DNA from: Gemella morbillorum | GTDB lineage: Bacteria; Bacillota; Bacilli; Staphylococcales; Gemellaceae | Length of the DNA stretch: 64,000 nt | Direction: 5' to 3' | NCBI RefSeq assembly: GCF_900476045.1 | Contig: NZ_LS483440.1 | Coordinates: 248,001 to 312,000 of the forward strand | Part shown: positions 54,301 through 62,957 of the stretch, one piece after another | Position numbering within the stretch: the stretch's first letter is position 1 | How the letters are laid out: each line of letters starts with the position of its first letter | Notes under the pieces: generated by a model | What the model was told of the DNA's origin: nothing | The model's database searches: none | Seen by the model: only the letters and a program-made list of their open reading frames with translations | Translations under genes and position numbers: made by a program

Positions 54301-57300
54301 ACTCAACATATAGCTAAGCTAGTAGATCCAAAATCAGGGAATATAACTAATGAAACTTCTATAACTGTAGAGAATGAGGGCACATATACAATTATACCTG
54401 AGACAGGAGAAGTAAAATTCCAACCACTTTTATCATTTAAAGGTACTGCTGGAGGAGTAACTGTAGAGCTGACAGGACCTGTAGGATTTGATAAAGAAGG
54501 AAATCCTTCTTTATCTACAGCAAGAGCTAAATATATTCCTACTGTTCTAGCGGTTAATCCAATATCAGAAGCAGCTACTTCAATAGGGATTCAAGGTGAG
54601 GCACAGACTGGGAAACCAACATTTACTAAAGGTCATGAAGATGTTCCGATTAAAGAAAATTCAGTTAAATTACTAAACTCGGATGGTGATGAAGTAACAG
54701 AGACTCCTGCATTAGGAGAAGGGAACAAGGAAGTAGGGAAATACACAGTAGACTCTAGTACTGGTATTGTAACATTTACTCCTACAGATAAATCATATAT
54801 TGGAACAGTTGTGCCAGCTCGAGTCCAAGCAAAAGATATAAATGAAACTAAAGTTGAAACAAAATATACGCCATTTATTGTGGGAGTAAAACCACAAGCA
54901 TCGCCGGCTACTTCAACTGGAATTCAAGGAGAAATTCAAGAAGGAACAGTGACATTTACCGTAGGAAAAGCAGTAATTGGAGATGTAGAGAAATCTGTAC
55001 CGATTAAAGTTGGTTCAAGTAAGTTAATAGGTAGCGATGGAACGGAAGTAACGGAAGTTCCAGCGTATGCAAATGATGGTGTAAAACAAGTAGGAACTTA
55101 TAGTATTACTCCTGGAACTAATAAAGTAATCTTTACACCAACAGATAAAACATACACAGGAACTGTACTACCAGTTGATGTTCAAGCTGAAGATGAAAAT
55201 GGAACAAAAGTAAGAACAACATATACTCCACATATTTTAGGTGTTTCTCCAACGGCAAAACCCGCTGTCTCAAAAGATATACAAGGGAAGGAACAAACGA
55301 AAGAAGTATTGTTTAAACCCGGTAAAACGACTATTGATGGTGTAGATAAAGAAGTTCCATTAGATAGTAGTACCTTTAAGTTGCTAGATGAAAATGGACA
55401 GGAGAGAGATTCTGTTCCAGCAAAATCTTCAGATGGATTAAAAGAAATAGGGACTTACAGGATAAATGTAGTAGATAATAAACCTGTAGTAGTATTTACT
55501 CCGTCAGATAAAACATATACGGGAGAAGTTAGAGAAGTAACTATTCAGGTGAAAGATACAAATGGTTCAAAAGTGACAACAACATATACACCTACAATAG
55601 TACCTGTTAGACCAATATCAACTCCAGTAAGATCAATAGGGGTTCAAGGATTACCTCAAGAAGGGACTCCAATATTTACGGCAGGAAAAGCTATGCTTAA
55701 TGGTAAAGAGGTAGAGGTACCACTTAGTACTAAAGCACCAAAATTAGTGAATCCTGAGACAGGGCTACCAATGGATGAAAAAGCTATAAAAGTGCCAAAT
55801 GAGGGAACTTATGCAATTGATGAAAATGGTAAAGTAACATTTACGCCAGAGCCGCAATTTACAGGAGTAGCGAACGGTGTTGAAGTTCAGCGTGAAGATC
55901 AAAATGGTACATCAGTTAATGCTAAATATACACCAACTGTAAAAGGTGTAACACCAACATCTAAGGATGTAACATCAATTGGGGATAAAGGAGAAAAACA
56001 ATTTGGAACACCTGTATTTAAAGCGGGAAGTACAACTATTAATAATGAAAAAGTAGAAGTTCCAATTGATGAAAATGTTGCTCCAAGACTTGAAGGTGCA
56101 GATGAAGAAGGAAAAGTTGTAATACCAAAAGAAGGTATATACACTATCGATGCGACTGGTAAAGTAACATTTACACCAGAAAATGATTTTGTAGGAGTAG
56201 CAACAGGAGTAACTGTTAAACGTGTAGATAAAAATGGAACATTAGTAACAGCTACGTATACACCGACAGTACTAGGAAAAACTACTACAGAAAATGTAAT
56301 ATCAGAAGGTGCTAAAAATCAACCTCAGTCTAATACTCCATTATTTAAAGGGGATATCGATACAACAGTACCTCCTACATTCGAAGATAAAACTAAAGAA
56401 AAAGTAATTTCAGGTCAAGGAACATATACTATTAATGATGAAGGTGTAGTAACATTTACACCAGAAAAAGATTATGTGGGAACAGCAACTGCAGTAGAGG
56501 TAGTTCGTAAGGATAAAAATGGAAGAACTATTAAAGCAACGTATACACCGACTGTTCGTCCAGAAACTAAATACGTTACTGTAGAAAATAATGGAAAAGA
56601 AACAGAGTTAATCCCTACAAAAGATGGTAAGTATCCAGAGGAAAAAATAGAAGGATATAGAGTTATTAAGACTGAAACGGATGAAAAAGGTAATACAAAA
56701 CACTTCTACGAAAAAGTTAAGACTTACTTCAAAGATAAAGAAGGAAATATAATTCCAGGATTTGATCCAGAAGAAGGAACAGTAGACAAGAAAGAAGTAC
56801 CAGAGTACAGATTTGTAGAAACTAGAAAACTGCCAAATGGAGATACAGAACATGTCTACGAAAAAGTTAAGACTTACTTCAAAGACAAAGAAGGAAATAT
56901 AATTCCAGGATTTGATCCAGAAGAAGGAACAGTAGACAAGAAAGAAGTACCAGAGTACAGATTTGTAGAAACTAGAAAACTGCCAAATGGAGATACAGAG
57001 CATGTCTACGAAAAAGTTAAGACTTACTTCAAAGACAAAGAAGGAAATATAATTCTAGGATTTGATCCAGAAGAAGGAACAGTAGACAAGAAAGAAGTAC
57101 CAGAGTACAGATTTGTAGAAACTAGAAAACTGCCAAATGGAGATACAGAACATGTCTACGAAAAAGTTAAGACTTACTTCAAAGACAAAGAAGGAAATAT
57201 AATTCCAGGATTTGATCCAGAAGAAGGAACAGTAGACAAGAAAGAAGTACCAGAGTACAGATTTGTAGAAACTAGAAAACTGCCAAATGGAGATACAGAG

Positions 57301-57756
57301 CATGTCTACGAAAAAGTTAAGACTTACTTCAAAGACAAAGAAGGAAATATAATTCCAGGATTTGATCCAGAAGAAGGAACAGTAGACAAGAAAGAAGTAC
57401 CAGAGTACAGATTTGTAGAAACTAGAAAACTGCCAAATGGAGACACAGAACATGTCTACGAAAAAGTTATTAAAAGAACTACAGTATGGAGAGATGAAAA
57501 TGGGAACCCATTAAAATCCTCTGAAAATGGAGTTAAAGATTCAGGAACAATTCCAGGATATGAATTTGTACGAACAGTGGTAGATGCAAATGGAAATATT
57601 CACCATATCTTCAGAAAGGTAAAATTAGCAGAGCCTAAAATGCAAGTTAAACGTTTAGCTAATACAGGTAGCAAAACAACTAATGTAACAACAGGATTTG
57701 GGATATTGCTTGTGGGTATTGCAGCAGTAATAAGAAAACGTAAAAAAGAAGACTAA
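51358..57756 (+). CDS. CshA-like giant fibrillar surface adhesin (frame disrupted at the 5' end)
   Basis: From the GTG at 51358 the open frame gives 2132 residues; the true N-terminus, with YSIKKFKVGAVS, lies just upstream and is out of frame with the natural ATG. After the signal peptide come a helical part (30-250), a CshA NR2-like domain (about 260-600), a further non-repetitive domain with RGD at 782-784, and about eight CshA-type fibril repeats (785-1740), each with a GxQGxxQ opening, a GTYTI-type strand, VTFTP and ATYTPTV. Then follow five near-identical 50-residue repeats (1787-2036), a diverged sixth, LANTG (2100-2104), a membrane segment and KRKKED. CshA of oral streptococci binds fibronectin and builds fibrils. 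Confidence 0.85.
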   Translation: MIGASIFFGVGSVAQASERVSNNKVIDNTITTGKIPEAPKEFSKLVEKNTKESDVSKVGIKVDKDILKASITTLEEKLKLVQDSEGIAIATAHEVLATAKSILANEAARQTEVDEQVQIVQALSTVVTEAKTRVFDKKLEEKKVEGQKEKEEVTNEGKAVDVAKAELTQVASEAEVTNAFAKAELNKNRLKTEIKPAIQKTIEKNEEALGFAKELLGNTKATKEQIAKSLAELKNAIKAVYTELENAGAKRNGRFEVNLAENTEEALIDASTERGKKWLKDHGYTSLADIPIKTKERNSEEIKKLNSQIQWLDFGDTKAWTKLKANGQLQVGSVYEKELIPGYTVKFTVKELKPFDSTDVYKRRVAGTAHEGSYKPNGENRADMHTGKPPVTGISGVPQGYWAETKRSGLDTGVAKTTIGGVGDNGVGQDGAVLGVKFSIEAVYNGKSVKPSIVMTSGEEVADKETEIYTTNGTPWDLVAMIGHGQAQAYTPLDNLTGLFSPVSMKRLGDKSFVDALAARMFATPDSATAGLGSQVFGGYSNNGKRATPIVTSYNVTEVGFYIFTTGQQSSMLGIKISDFGDLPESYGIAEHYLKTRTIDYKTREEKEIQQPYLGKVKADVDPVPGTSVFGKNSDDENDIADEGVDQLMAPEHIIKNKVTGLSEVKPILGPNNTHKIRVLASVNGNQDYKGPLEKAYVRGFIDFNNNGKFDPGEESDIKEVTENNQIVELTFHNTHVIDENNDIVKFRVRIANDRTQIEKPTGIAYTGEVEDNQVQVSNPPRGDYEETTGKQGEKQSINFEYISHNKGDEPGELGSKNGSVTFNSYGKIDYTEERNSITAETTKTAQGGVRIVNESGQLVTSLNVQGQGTYEISDTGVTFTPEPAFIGKTSGVVLRAVDANGQSTGWEAVTDGNTLINTNNGGHSAGANRTMDAVYVPIVEPKEMTGHLKETTGIQGKEQKGTPLFKVNAGRAAERIVSPSTQHIAKLVDPKSGNITNETSITVENEGTYTIIPETGEVKFQPLLSFKGTAGGVTVELTGPVGFDKEGNPSLSTARAKYIPTVLAVNPISEAATSIGIQGEAQTGKPTFTKGHEDVPIKENSVKLLNSDGDEVTETPALGEGNKEVGKYTVDSSTGIVTFTPTDKSYIGTVVPARVQAKDINETKVETKYTPFIVGVKPQASPATSTGIQGEIQEGTVTFTVGKAVIGDVEKSVPIKVGSSKLIGSDGTEVTEVPAYANDGVKQVGTYSITPGTNKVIFTPTDKTYTGTVLPVDVQAEDENGTKVRTTYTPHILGVSPTAKPAVSKDIQGKEQTKEVLFKPGKTTIDGVDKEVPLDSSTFKLLDENGQERDSVPAKSSDGLKEIGTYRINVVDNKPVVVFTPSDKTYTGEVREVTIQVKDTNGSKVTTTYTPTIVPVRPISTPVRSIGVQGLPQEGTPIFTAGKAMLNGKEVEVPLSTKAPKLVNPETGLPMDEKAIKVPNEGTYAIDENGKVTFTPEPQFTGVANGVEVQREDQNGTSVNAKYTPTVKGVTPTSKDVTSIGDKGEKQFGTPVFKAGSTTINNEKVEVPIDENVAPRLEGADEEGKVVIPKEGIYTIDATGKVTFTPENDFVGVATGVTVKRVDKNGTLVTATYTPTVLGKTTTENVISEGAKNQPQSNTPLFKGDIDTTVPPTFEDKTKEKVISGQGTYTINDEGVVTFTPEKDYVGTATAVEVVRKDKNGRTIKATYTPTVRPETKYVTVENNGKETELIPTKDGKYPEEKIEGYRVIKTETDEKGNTKHFYEKVKTYFKDKEGNIIPGFDPEEGTVDKKEVPEYRFVETRKLPNGDTEHVYEKVKTYFKDKEGNIIPGFDPEEGTVDKKEVPEYRFVETRKLPNGDTEHVYEKVKTYFKDKEGNIILGFDPEEGTVDKKEVPEYRFVETRKLPNGDTEHVYEKVKTYFKDKEGNIIPGFDPEEGTVDKKEVPEYRFVETRKLPNGDTEHVYEKVKTYFKDKEGNIIPGFDPEEGTVDKKEVPEYRFVETRKLPNGDTEHVYEKVIKRTTVWRDENGNPLKSSENGVKDSGTIPGYEFVRTVVDANGNIHHIFRKVKLAEPKMQVKRLANTGSKTTNVTTGFGILLVGIAAVIRKRKKED
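56716..57465 (+). repeat. Five tandem 150-bp repeats in the adhesin
   Basis: Units start at 56716, 56866, 57016, 57166 and 57316 with no gaps. Each encodes 50 residues from VKTYFKDKEGNI to GDTEHVYEK. They differ at only a few bases, for example one Pro to Leu change in the third unit. Near identity suggests recent copying and likely copy-number change. Confidence 0.95.
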
Positions 57757-57779
57757 AATTAACAATTTAGTAAAATAAT

Positions 57780-57820
57780 GGGAAATCACTCTTGATATTT
57801 TTCGAGAGTGATTTTTTTAA
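57780..57820 (+). terminator. Terminator of the adhesin gene
   Basis: AATCACTCT and AGAGTGATT form a 9-bp stem around an AT-rich loop, followed by six T. Confidence 0.8.
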
Positions 57821-57903
57821 TTTATAGAATTTGATTGTAGATTTTGTGAAGTATTCAAACTATTTTTAAATACACATATAGCAATAAGTTGGTTATTATT
57901 TAA

Positions 57904-57944
57904 CAATAAAATCACAGAGACAAAAAAATCTCTGTGATTTTAGC
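57904..57944 (-). terminator. Terminator of the asd-thrB-thrC region
   Basis: AAAATCACAGAGA and TCTCTGTGATTTT form a perfect 13-bp stem with a short A/C loop. On the minus strand it is followed by ATTGTTAAAT, on the plus strand by AGC, so termination efficiency is uncertain. Confidence 0.65.
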
Positions 57945-57980
57945 TTAATCATACTTATAAAATCTTAGTAAAGATTATTA

Positions 57981-59057
57981 TTAATCTAAGTATCCTAATT
58001 TTTTAATTAACTCTGCTGTTAGAACAGCACCACCTGCAGCGCCACGAAGTGTATTGTGAGATAGGCCTACAAATTTGTAGTCGAACAGATTATCTTCGCG
58101 TAGGCGACCTACTGTGATTTGCATTCCTTTTTCGTTATTACGGTCTAAAACAGGTTGAGGACGATCGTTTTCTTTATAGTATTTAATAAATGGAGTAGGT
58201 GCTAATGGTAGTTCATGTTTAGAAATTTCAGGAACATGTTTTTTAATTTTTTCAATTAAAGTCTCTAACCCTGGATCATTTTCTAAGTTGAATGATACAC
58301 AAGCAAGGTGCCCATCAAGAACTGGAACACGAATACATTGAGCTGATAGTTTCATAGAATCATCAGGAACGATTTTTCCATCAACTACTTTACCAAAAAT
58401 TTTAAGTGGTTCTTTTTCACTTTTTTCTTCTTCTCCTCCGATATAAGGAATGATGTTTTCTACCATTTCTGGCCATTCATTAAAAGTTTTTCCGCTTCCT
58501 GAAATTGCTTGATAAGTACAGATTGAAGCTTCTTTAACTCCGTATTCTTTAAGTGCATTAAAGATTGGAACGTAACTTTGGATTGAACAGTTAGGTTTTG
58601 TTACTATAAATCCTTTTTCAGTTCCAAGACGTTTTCTTTGAGCTGGTAAAACATCAAGATGTGCTGAGTTAATTTCTGGAATAATCATCGGGACATCATC
58701 TTTATTTCTATTTGCTGAGTTGTTAGATACAACAACTACTTCACGTTTAGCGTAATCTTCTTCTAGTTTGATTAATGCTTCTTTGTCTAAGTTGATTGCA
58801 CAAAATACCATGTCGATACCATCAGCAACTTCATCAATTTTATATAAGTCTTCTACTAGTAATTCTTTTGCATATTCTGGAATAGCTTGGTCTAGTTTCC
58901 AGCGCCCATCCATTAGTTCTGCGTATTTTTTTCCTGCAGAACGAGGTGATGCTGCTAATTTTACAACATCAAAGTATGGATGATTTTCTAATAATAGTAA
59001 TAGGCGTTGACCTACCATTCCTGTTGCTCCTAATACAGCTACTTTTGATTTTTTCAT
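57981..59057 (-). CDS. asd: Aspartate-semialdehyde dehydrogenase, archaeal/fungal type
   Basis: The 358-residue enzyme reduces aspartyl phosphate to the semialdehyde, the branch point for lysine, threonine and methionine. The NADPH loop is VAVLGATGMVGQRLL (residues 6-20), the catalytic Cys lies in TKPNCSIQSYVP and the active-site His in CVRVPVLDGHLA-like CIRVPVLDGHLACVSF. The spacing, the DGRWKLD segment and the C-terminal LRGAAGGAVLTAELI point to the class found in archaea, yeast and some bacteria, not the usual Bacillus Asd. It stands 54 bases behind thrB. Confidence 0.9.
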   Translation of the reverse strand: MKKSKVAVLGATGMVGQRLLLLLENHPYFDVVKLAASPRSAGKKYAELMDGRWKLDQAIPEYAKELLVEDLYKIDEVADGIDMVFCAINLDKEALIKLEEDYAKREVVVVSNNSANRNKDDVPMIIPEINSAHLDVLPAQRKRLGTEKGFIVTKPNCSIQSYVPIFNALKEYGVKEASICTYQAISGSGKTFNEWPEMVENIIPYIGGEEEKSEKEPLKIFGKVVDGKIVPDDSMKLSAQCIRVPVLDGHLACVSFNLENDPGLETLIEKIKKHVPEISKHELPLAPTPFIKYYKENDRPQPVLDRNNEKGMQITVGRLREDNLFDYKFVGLSHNTLRGAAGGAVLTAELIKKLGYLD

Positions 59058-59111
59058 TATAATTTCTCCTTTATATCAAATAGTTTTTTGGAAAACTCTT
59101 TTTGAAATAGA

Positions 59112-59993
59112 TTAATCTAATACTAGAGTTCCTTTCGTATCTACTTTTAGTAGTATAGGTTGCCATTTATACTTAAGTTTGGCAAGTTTCGTTTTAATTT
59201 TTTCTATATTATTTTTATCAGCAATAATGTTCATAAGTGTTGAGCCACTGCCTGAGATAAAGAATGCTGAGCTATCTATTTCTTGGCAGATATTGCGTAC
59301 TTCGTCGTATTCATGAATAATTTCTTTGCGGTAAGGTTCATGAATTTTATCGCCCATAACCTTTTTTAGCAAACTAAGATCATAAGTTTCAAATGCTTTA
59401 ACTACTGCACCTAAGCGTGATAGTGAGTATAAAGCATCTTTTAGCAATATTTCTTTCGGCATAACTTTGCGAGCTTCTTCTGTTGAAGTTTCAAAGTTTG
59501 GAATAAGTGCTAAAAAGTTAAAGCGTTCGTCAACATTGTAAGTAACGGTTACCGCTTCTTTATTATCGGTTGTGCAAGAAGCGCTTAAGTTACCGAAAAT
59601 TGCAGGTGATACGTTATCAGGATGGCCTTCTATATCATTAGCGATAGTAAAGATTTCTTGTCTATCTATTGGTGTATTTGTAAGTAAGTATGCTCCATAA
59701 ATACCTCCGACAACACAAGTTGAACTACTACCTAAACCACGCGAAATAGGGACATCATTTTGAATAGAAATTTTTACGCCAGAAATATTTTTTCCAAGTC
59801 TATCTAATGTGAAAAGAAGGGACTTATAAACTAAATTGTTTTCGTTGGCGAAGCGTTCTTCAAATCCAATGAATTCGACACCATCTTCTAGCAATTCGAA
59901 GTCAAAGGTTGTGTAAAGATTTAATGCAATACCCAAGCTATCAAAGCCACAACCAACATTTGCCGATGTAGCAGGTACTCTTACTTTTGCCAT
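59112..59993 (-). CDS. thrB: Homoserine kinase
   Basis: The 293-residue GHMP kinase phosphorylates homoserine. The start VRVPATSANVGCGFDSLGIAL, the ATP loop PISRGLGSSSTCVVGGIYGA near residues 85-105 (quoted in part) and the late FISGSGSTLMNII are diagnostic. Its ATG shares one base with the thrC stop codon (TAATG), which couples their translation. Confidence 0.95.
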   Translation of the reverse strand: MAKVRVPATSANVGCGFDSLGIALNLYTTFDFELLEDGVEFIGFEERFANENNLVYKSLLFTLDRLGKNISGVKISIQNDVPISRGLGSSSTCVVGGIYGAYLLTNTPIDRQEIFTIANDIEGHPDNVSPAIFGNLSASCTTDNKEAVTVTYNVDERFNFLALIPNFETSTEEARKVMPKEILLKDALYSLSRLGAVVKAFETYDLSLLKKVMGDKIHEPYRKEIIHEYDEVRNICQEIDSSAFFISGSGSTLMNIIADKNNIEKIKTKLAKLKYKWQPILLKVDTKGTLVLD

Positions 59994-61465
59994 TATAGTT
60001 CACCTAATTTCTCTAATATGTATTTTTTCATATCTTCTTTATTAATTACATCTTTATGTCTAATTTCTTTTTTATCTAAACCTTGTAGATTTTCAGGAAT
60101 ATCTACTTTAGTTTGTTCGTGTAATTTTTCCATTAAAGTAAATTCATCTTCGTTAGAAGGAGTGTTTAATGAAGAATATACACTTTCTGTGAATTTGTAT
60201 GGAGATGCTGTTGATAAGACGATATTAGCATGATTTTTATCCAAATTGTCTAATAATACTTTATAAGCAACAGCAGTATGTGTATCAAGTAGATAATTAT
60301 CTTTATTGTATATTTTCTTAATAATTTCTTTTGTATCTTCGTCAGTAGTATATCCTGCTTGGAATTTTTCTTTTATAATAGAAAGAATTTCTGGTGTAAC
60401 TTCGAAACGTCCAGTTTCTTTTAAGTCGTTCATAAGACGTGCTATATATTCATTATCACGTCCACTTACATAGTAAAGTAGTCTTTCCAAGTTACTTGAA
60501 ATAAGAATGTCCATACTTGGTGAAACTGTTTTAAGGAAATCACGATTTTTATCATATACGCCTGTAGTTAAAAAGTCGTATAGTACGTTGTTATTGTTAC
60601 TTGCACAAATTAGTTTATTAATAGGTAAACCTATTTGCTCTGCATAGTAACCAGCTAAAATATTACCAAAGTTTCCGGTAGGTACTACGAAATTCACTTT
60701 ATCTCTTAGGTTTATTTTCTTATTATTAACTAGATCAAGATAAGCCACTACATAGTAAACTACTTGAGGAATAAGTCGACCGATATTGATTGAGTTTGCA
60801 CTAGATAGTTTTATATTTTTTTCTAGTAGTTGTTTTTTGAACTCATTATCTACAAATAATTCTTTAATACCACTTTGAGCATCATCGAAGTTTCCATGAA
60901 TGGCACAAACTTTTGTATTTTTTCCTTCTTGTGTTTGCATTTGAGTCTTTTGAACTACACTTACTCCGTCGTTAGGGTAGAATACCATAATTTTCGTTCT
61001 ATCTACATCTTTGAAACCTTCCAATGCGGCCTTACCAGTATCGCCACTTGTTGCCGTTAAGATAAGTATGTCATTTTTATCGTTAACTTTTGTTAAGGCT
61101 GTTTTAGTAAGTTGTGGTAAAAGTGATAATCCAACATCTTTGAAAGCACTCGTTGGCCCTTTGAATAACTCAAGGACATATCCATCACTTAGTTCTACTA
61201 ATGGTGTAATTTTTTCATGAGAAAATTTTCCATGATAGGCATTTTCTACACAATTTTTAATTTCTTCATCTGTAAAATCAATAAAAAGTTTTAATACAGC
61301 TTCTGCCACTTGATAATAATTTTTGTCTATTAAGTTGTTTAAATCTAATTTTTTTTCTCCTAGATTTCTTAAAACAAATAAACCACCTTCTTCGCTAAGT
61401 CCTTGAAGAATGGCTTTACTAGGATTTATTTTCCTATTTTTATCTCTCGTACTTTCGTAAAACAT
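59993..61465 (-). CDS. thrC: Threonine synthase
   Basis: The 490-residue PLP enzyme turns phosphohomoserine into threonine. The PLP lysine is in GPTSAFKDVGLSLLP, the nearby ILTATSGDTGKAALEGF forms the phosphate loop, and FVVPTGNFGNILAGYYA is the second family motif. It belongs to the long type seen in E. coli, yeast and many Firmicutes. ATG 61465 follows AAGGAG at eight bases; the frame runs on to 61546 but that part covers the promoter. First gene of thrC-thrB-asd. Confidence 0.94.
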   Translation of the reverse strand: MFYESTRDKNRKINPSKAILQGLSEEGGLFVLRNLGEKKLDLNNLIDKNYYQVAEAVLKLFIDFTDEEIKNCVENAYHGKFSHEKITPLVELSDGYVLELFKGPTSAFKDVGLSLLPQLTKTALTKVNDKNDILILTATSGDTGKAALEGFKDVDRTKIMVFYPNDGVSVVQKTQMQTQEGKNTKVCAIHGNFDDAQSGIKELFVDNEFKKQLLEKNIKLSSANSINIGRLIPQVVYYVVAYLDLVNNKKINLRDKVNFVVPTGNFGNILAGYYAEQIGLPINKLICASNNNNVLYDFLTTGVYDKNRDFLKTVSPSMDILISSNLERLLYYVSGRDNEYIARLMNDLKETGRFEVTPEILSIIKEKFQAGYTTDEDTKEIIKKIYNKDNYLLDTHTAVAYKVLLDNLDKNHANIVLSTASPYKFTESVYSSLNTPSNEDEFTLMEKLHEQTKVDIPENLQGLDKKEIRHKDVINKEDMKKYILEKLGEL

Positions 61466-61487
61466 ATAAAATCTCCTTGCTTTATCG

Positions 61488-61524
61488 TTGTATATATGAT
61501 ACAATGTTCTTTGTAAAAATACAA
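61488..61524 (-). promoter_or_regulatory. thrC promoter with two tandem dyads
   Basis: On the minus strand: TTGTAT (61524-61519), 17 bases, TATCAT (61501-61496). Two inverted repeats of the same type cover the boxes: TTGTATATATGATACAA (61488-61504) over the -10 and TTGTAAAAATACAA (61511-61524) over the -35. This suggests an operator for an unidentified repressor. Confidence 0.5.
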
Positions 61525-61613
61525 GTGTTTTTTGCAAAAAGAACATAAAAAATTATATAACATTAATTTTACACTAAATTTTATAATAAAAACAGCAGAA
61601 AGTTGTAAAATGC

Positions 61614-61640
61614 TATAGTTTTTATTTTATAAAAACTATA
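61614..61640. repeat. Perfect 12-bp inverted repeat upstream of hom
   Basis: TATAGTTTTTAT (61614-61625) and ATAAAAACTATA (61629-61640) with a TTT spacer. A TATAAT sequence begins at 61639, so the repeat borders a likely -10 box for hom. Confidence 0.55.
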
Positions 61641-61741
61641 TAATTATAGGTAAATAATTTTTCTTTAAAAATGGAGTAGAGTTTTAATTAATACCGCTTA
61701 AAATTTAGTTAGAAAATTTTTGGGAAGAGAGGAAGAATATT

Positions 61742-62893
61742 ATGAAAATAGCGATATTAGGATATGGAACAGTTGGTAGTGGTGTTTACGATATTATTAC
61801 TAACGGTAAAACAGCGGAATTAAAAAATATTGAAGTAAAAAGTGTCTTTGCGAGAAGTCGTGATAAGATGCATTTAGCAACAGACGATTACAATGAGATT
61901 ATAGAAGATAATGAAATTTCTGTTGTTGTTGAGTGCTTAGGTGGAATTATCCCAGCTTATGAGTTTATTAAAAAAGCATTAGAAAATAAAAAGCATGTCG
62001 TTACAGCAAATAAAGCAGTAGCTGCGAAGTATTTGGACGAGTTTTTAACATTAGCAGAAGAAAATAATGTGAAATTTATTTTTGAAGCAAGTGTTGGTGG
62101 TGGTATTCCATGGTTAGTTAATCTAGAAAGAACACGTCGTGTTGATTTAATCAAACGTGTTTATGGAATTTTTAACGGAACTAGCAATTACATTTTAGAT
62201 AATATGTATAGAAATAATGCAGAATTTGCTTCTACACTAAAAACTGCGCAAGAGTTAGGTTACGCAGAAGCTGATCCAAGTGCTGATATTGATGGTGGGG
62301 ATGTTGTTAACAAAATAATTTTAAGCAACGCTTTGGCTTTTGATATCCATATAGATAATAATTTTCCAACATATTCTATGAGAAATATTGTGAAAAGTGA
62401 CATAGATTACTTGAAAAAATATGATTATGCGGTTAAGTATATCGGTGAGACTAATGTAGAAGATAATAAATATGAAACTTCTGTTATGCTATCTATTTTC
62501 GGTAAAGATTCTCAAGAAGCAGCTGTGCCACTTAATAATAATATTATAACGTTAGATGGTTCATTTATTGGTGAATTGAAGTTCTTTGGACAAGGTGCCG
62601 GCAAACTTCCAACTGGTAATGCGATTGTACAAGATATAGTAGATATTTATTTAGATGTGCCAAGAAAAGATATGGTTATAAAAAATGAATTAAGTTATTC
62701 AGACGAACTTACTAAGAAAAAATATTTGATTAGAACGGAAGAAAAGCTTAATAGTGAATTAATAGAAAAAGAAGAACAATATGAAGGAAGCTTATATATA
62801 GAAACTAAAGAAATTACATTAAAACAGCTTAAATCTTTAGTAGCAGAAGTAGAAGCTAAAGATGAGAAATATTTAGTAGCAAAATTCCATTAA
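61742..62893 (+). CDS. hom: Homoserine dehydrogenase, lacking the full C-terminal ACT domain
   Basis: The 383-residue enzyme reduces aspartate semialdehyde to homoserine. The nucleotide loop is IAILGYGTVGSGVYDII (residues 2-18), VVTANKAVAAKYLDE follows, and the catalytic region holds FEASVGGGIPWLVNL, GIFNGTSNYILD, AQELGYAEADPSADIDG and the catalytic Lys region. Many homologues end in an ACT domain beyond residue 350; here the tail is only about 60 residues long, so feedback inhibition by threonine may be absent or altered. GAGAGGAAG precedes ATG 61742. Divergent from thrC. Confidence 0.93.
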   Translation: MKIAILGYGTVGSGVYDIITNGKTAELKNIEVKSVFARSRDKMHLATDDYNEIIEDNEISVVVECLGGIIPAYEFIKKALENKKHVVTANKAVAAKYLDEFLTLAEENNVKFIFEASVGGGIPWLVNLERTRRVDLIKRVYGIFNGTSNYILDNMYRNNAEFASTLKTAQELGYAEADPSADIDGGDVVNKIILSNALAFDIHIDNNFPTYSMRNIVKSDIDYLKKYDYAVKYIGETNVEDNKYETSVMLSIFGKDSQEAAVPLNNNIITLDGSFIGELKFFGQGAGKLPTGNAIVQDIVDIYLDVPRKDMVIKNELSYSDELTKKKYLIRTEEKLNSELIEKEEQYEGSLYIETKEITLKQLKSLVAEVEAKDEKYLVAKFH

Positions 62894-62957
62894 TAAAGAT
62901 AGTTTATGGGGAATATGCAAAATATGCAAGAAATTGTAACTTTGAAGAGGAGATAAG

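Noticed and set aside
56608-57453. Two minus-strand frames with repeated Phe/Trp-rich peptides
   Set aside because: They are the antisense reading of the 150-bp repeats; the repetition comes from the adhesin and not from a second gene.
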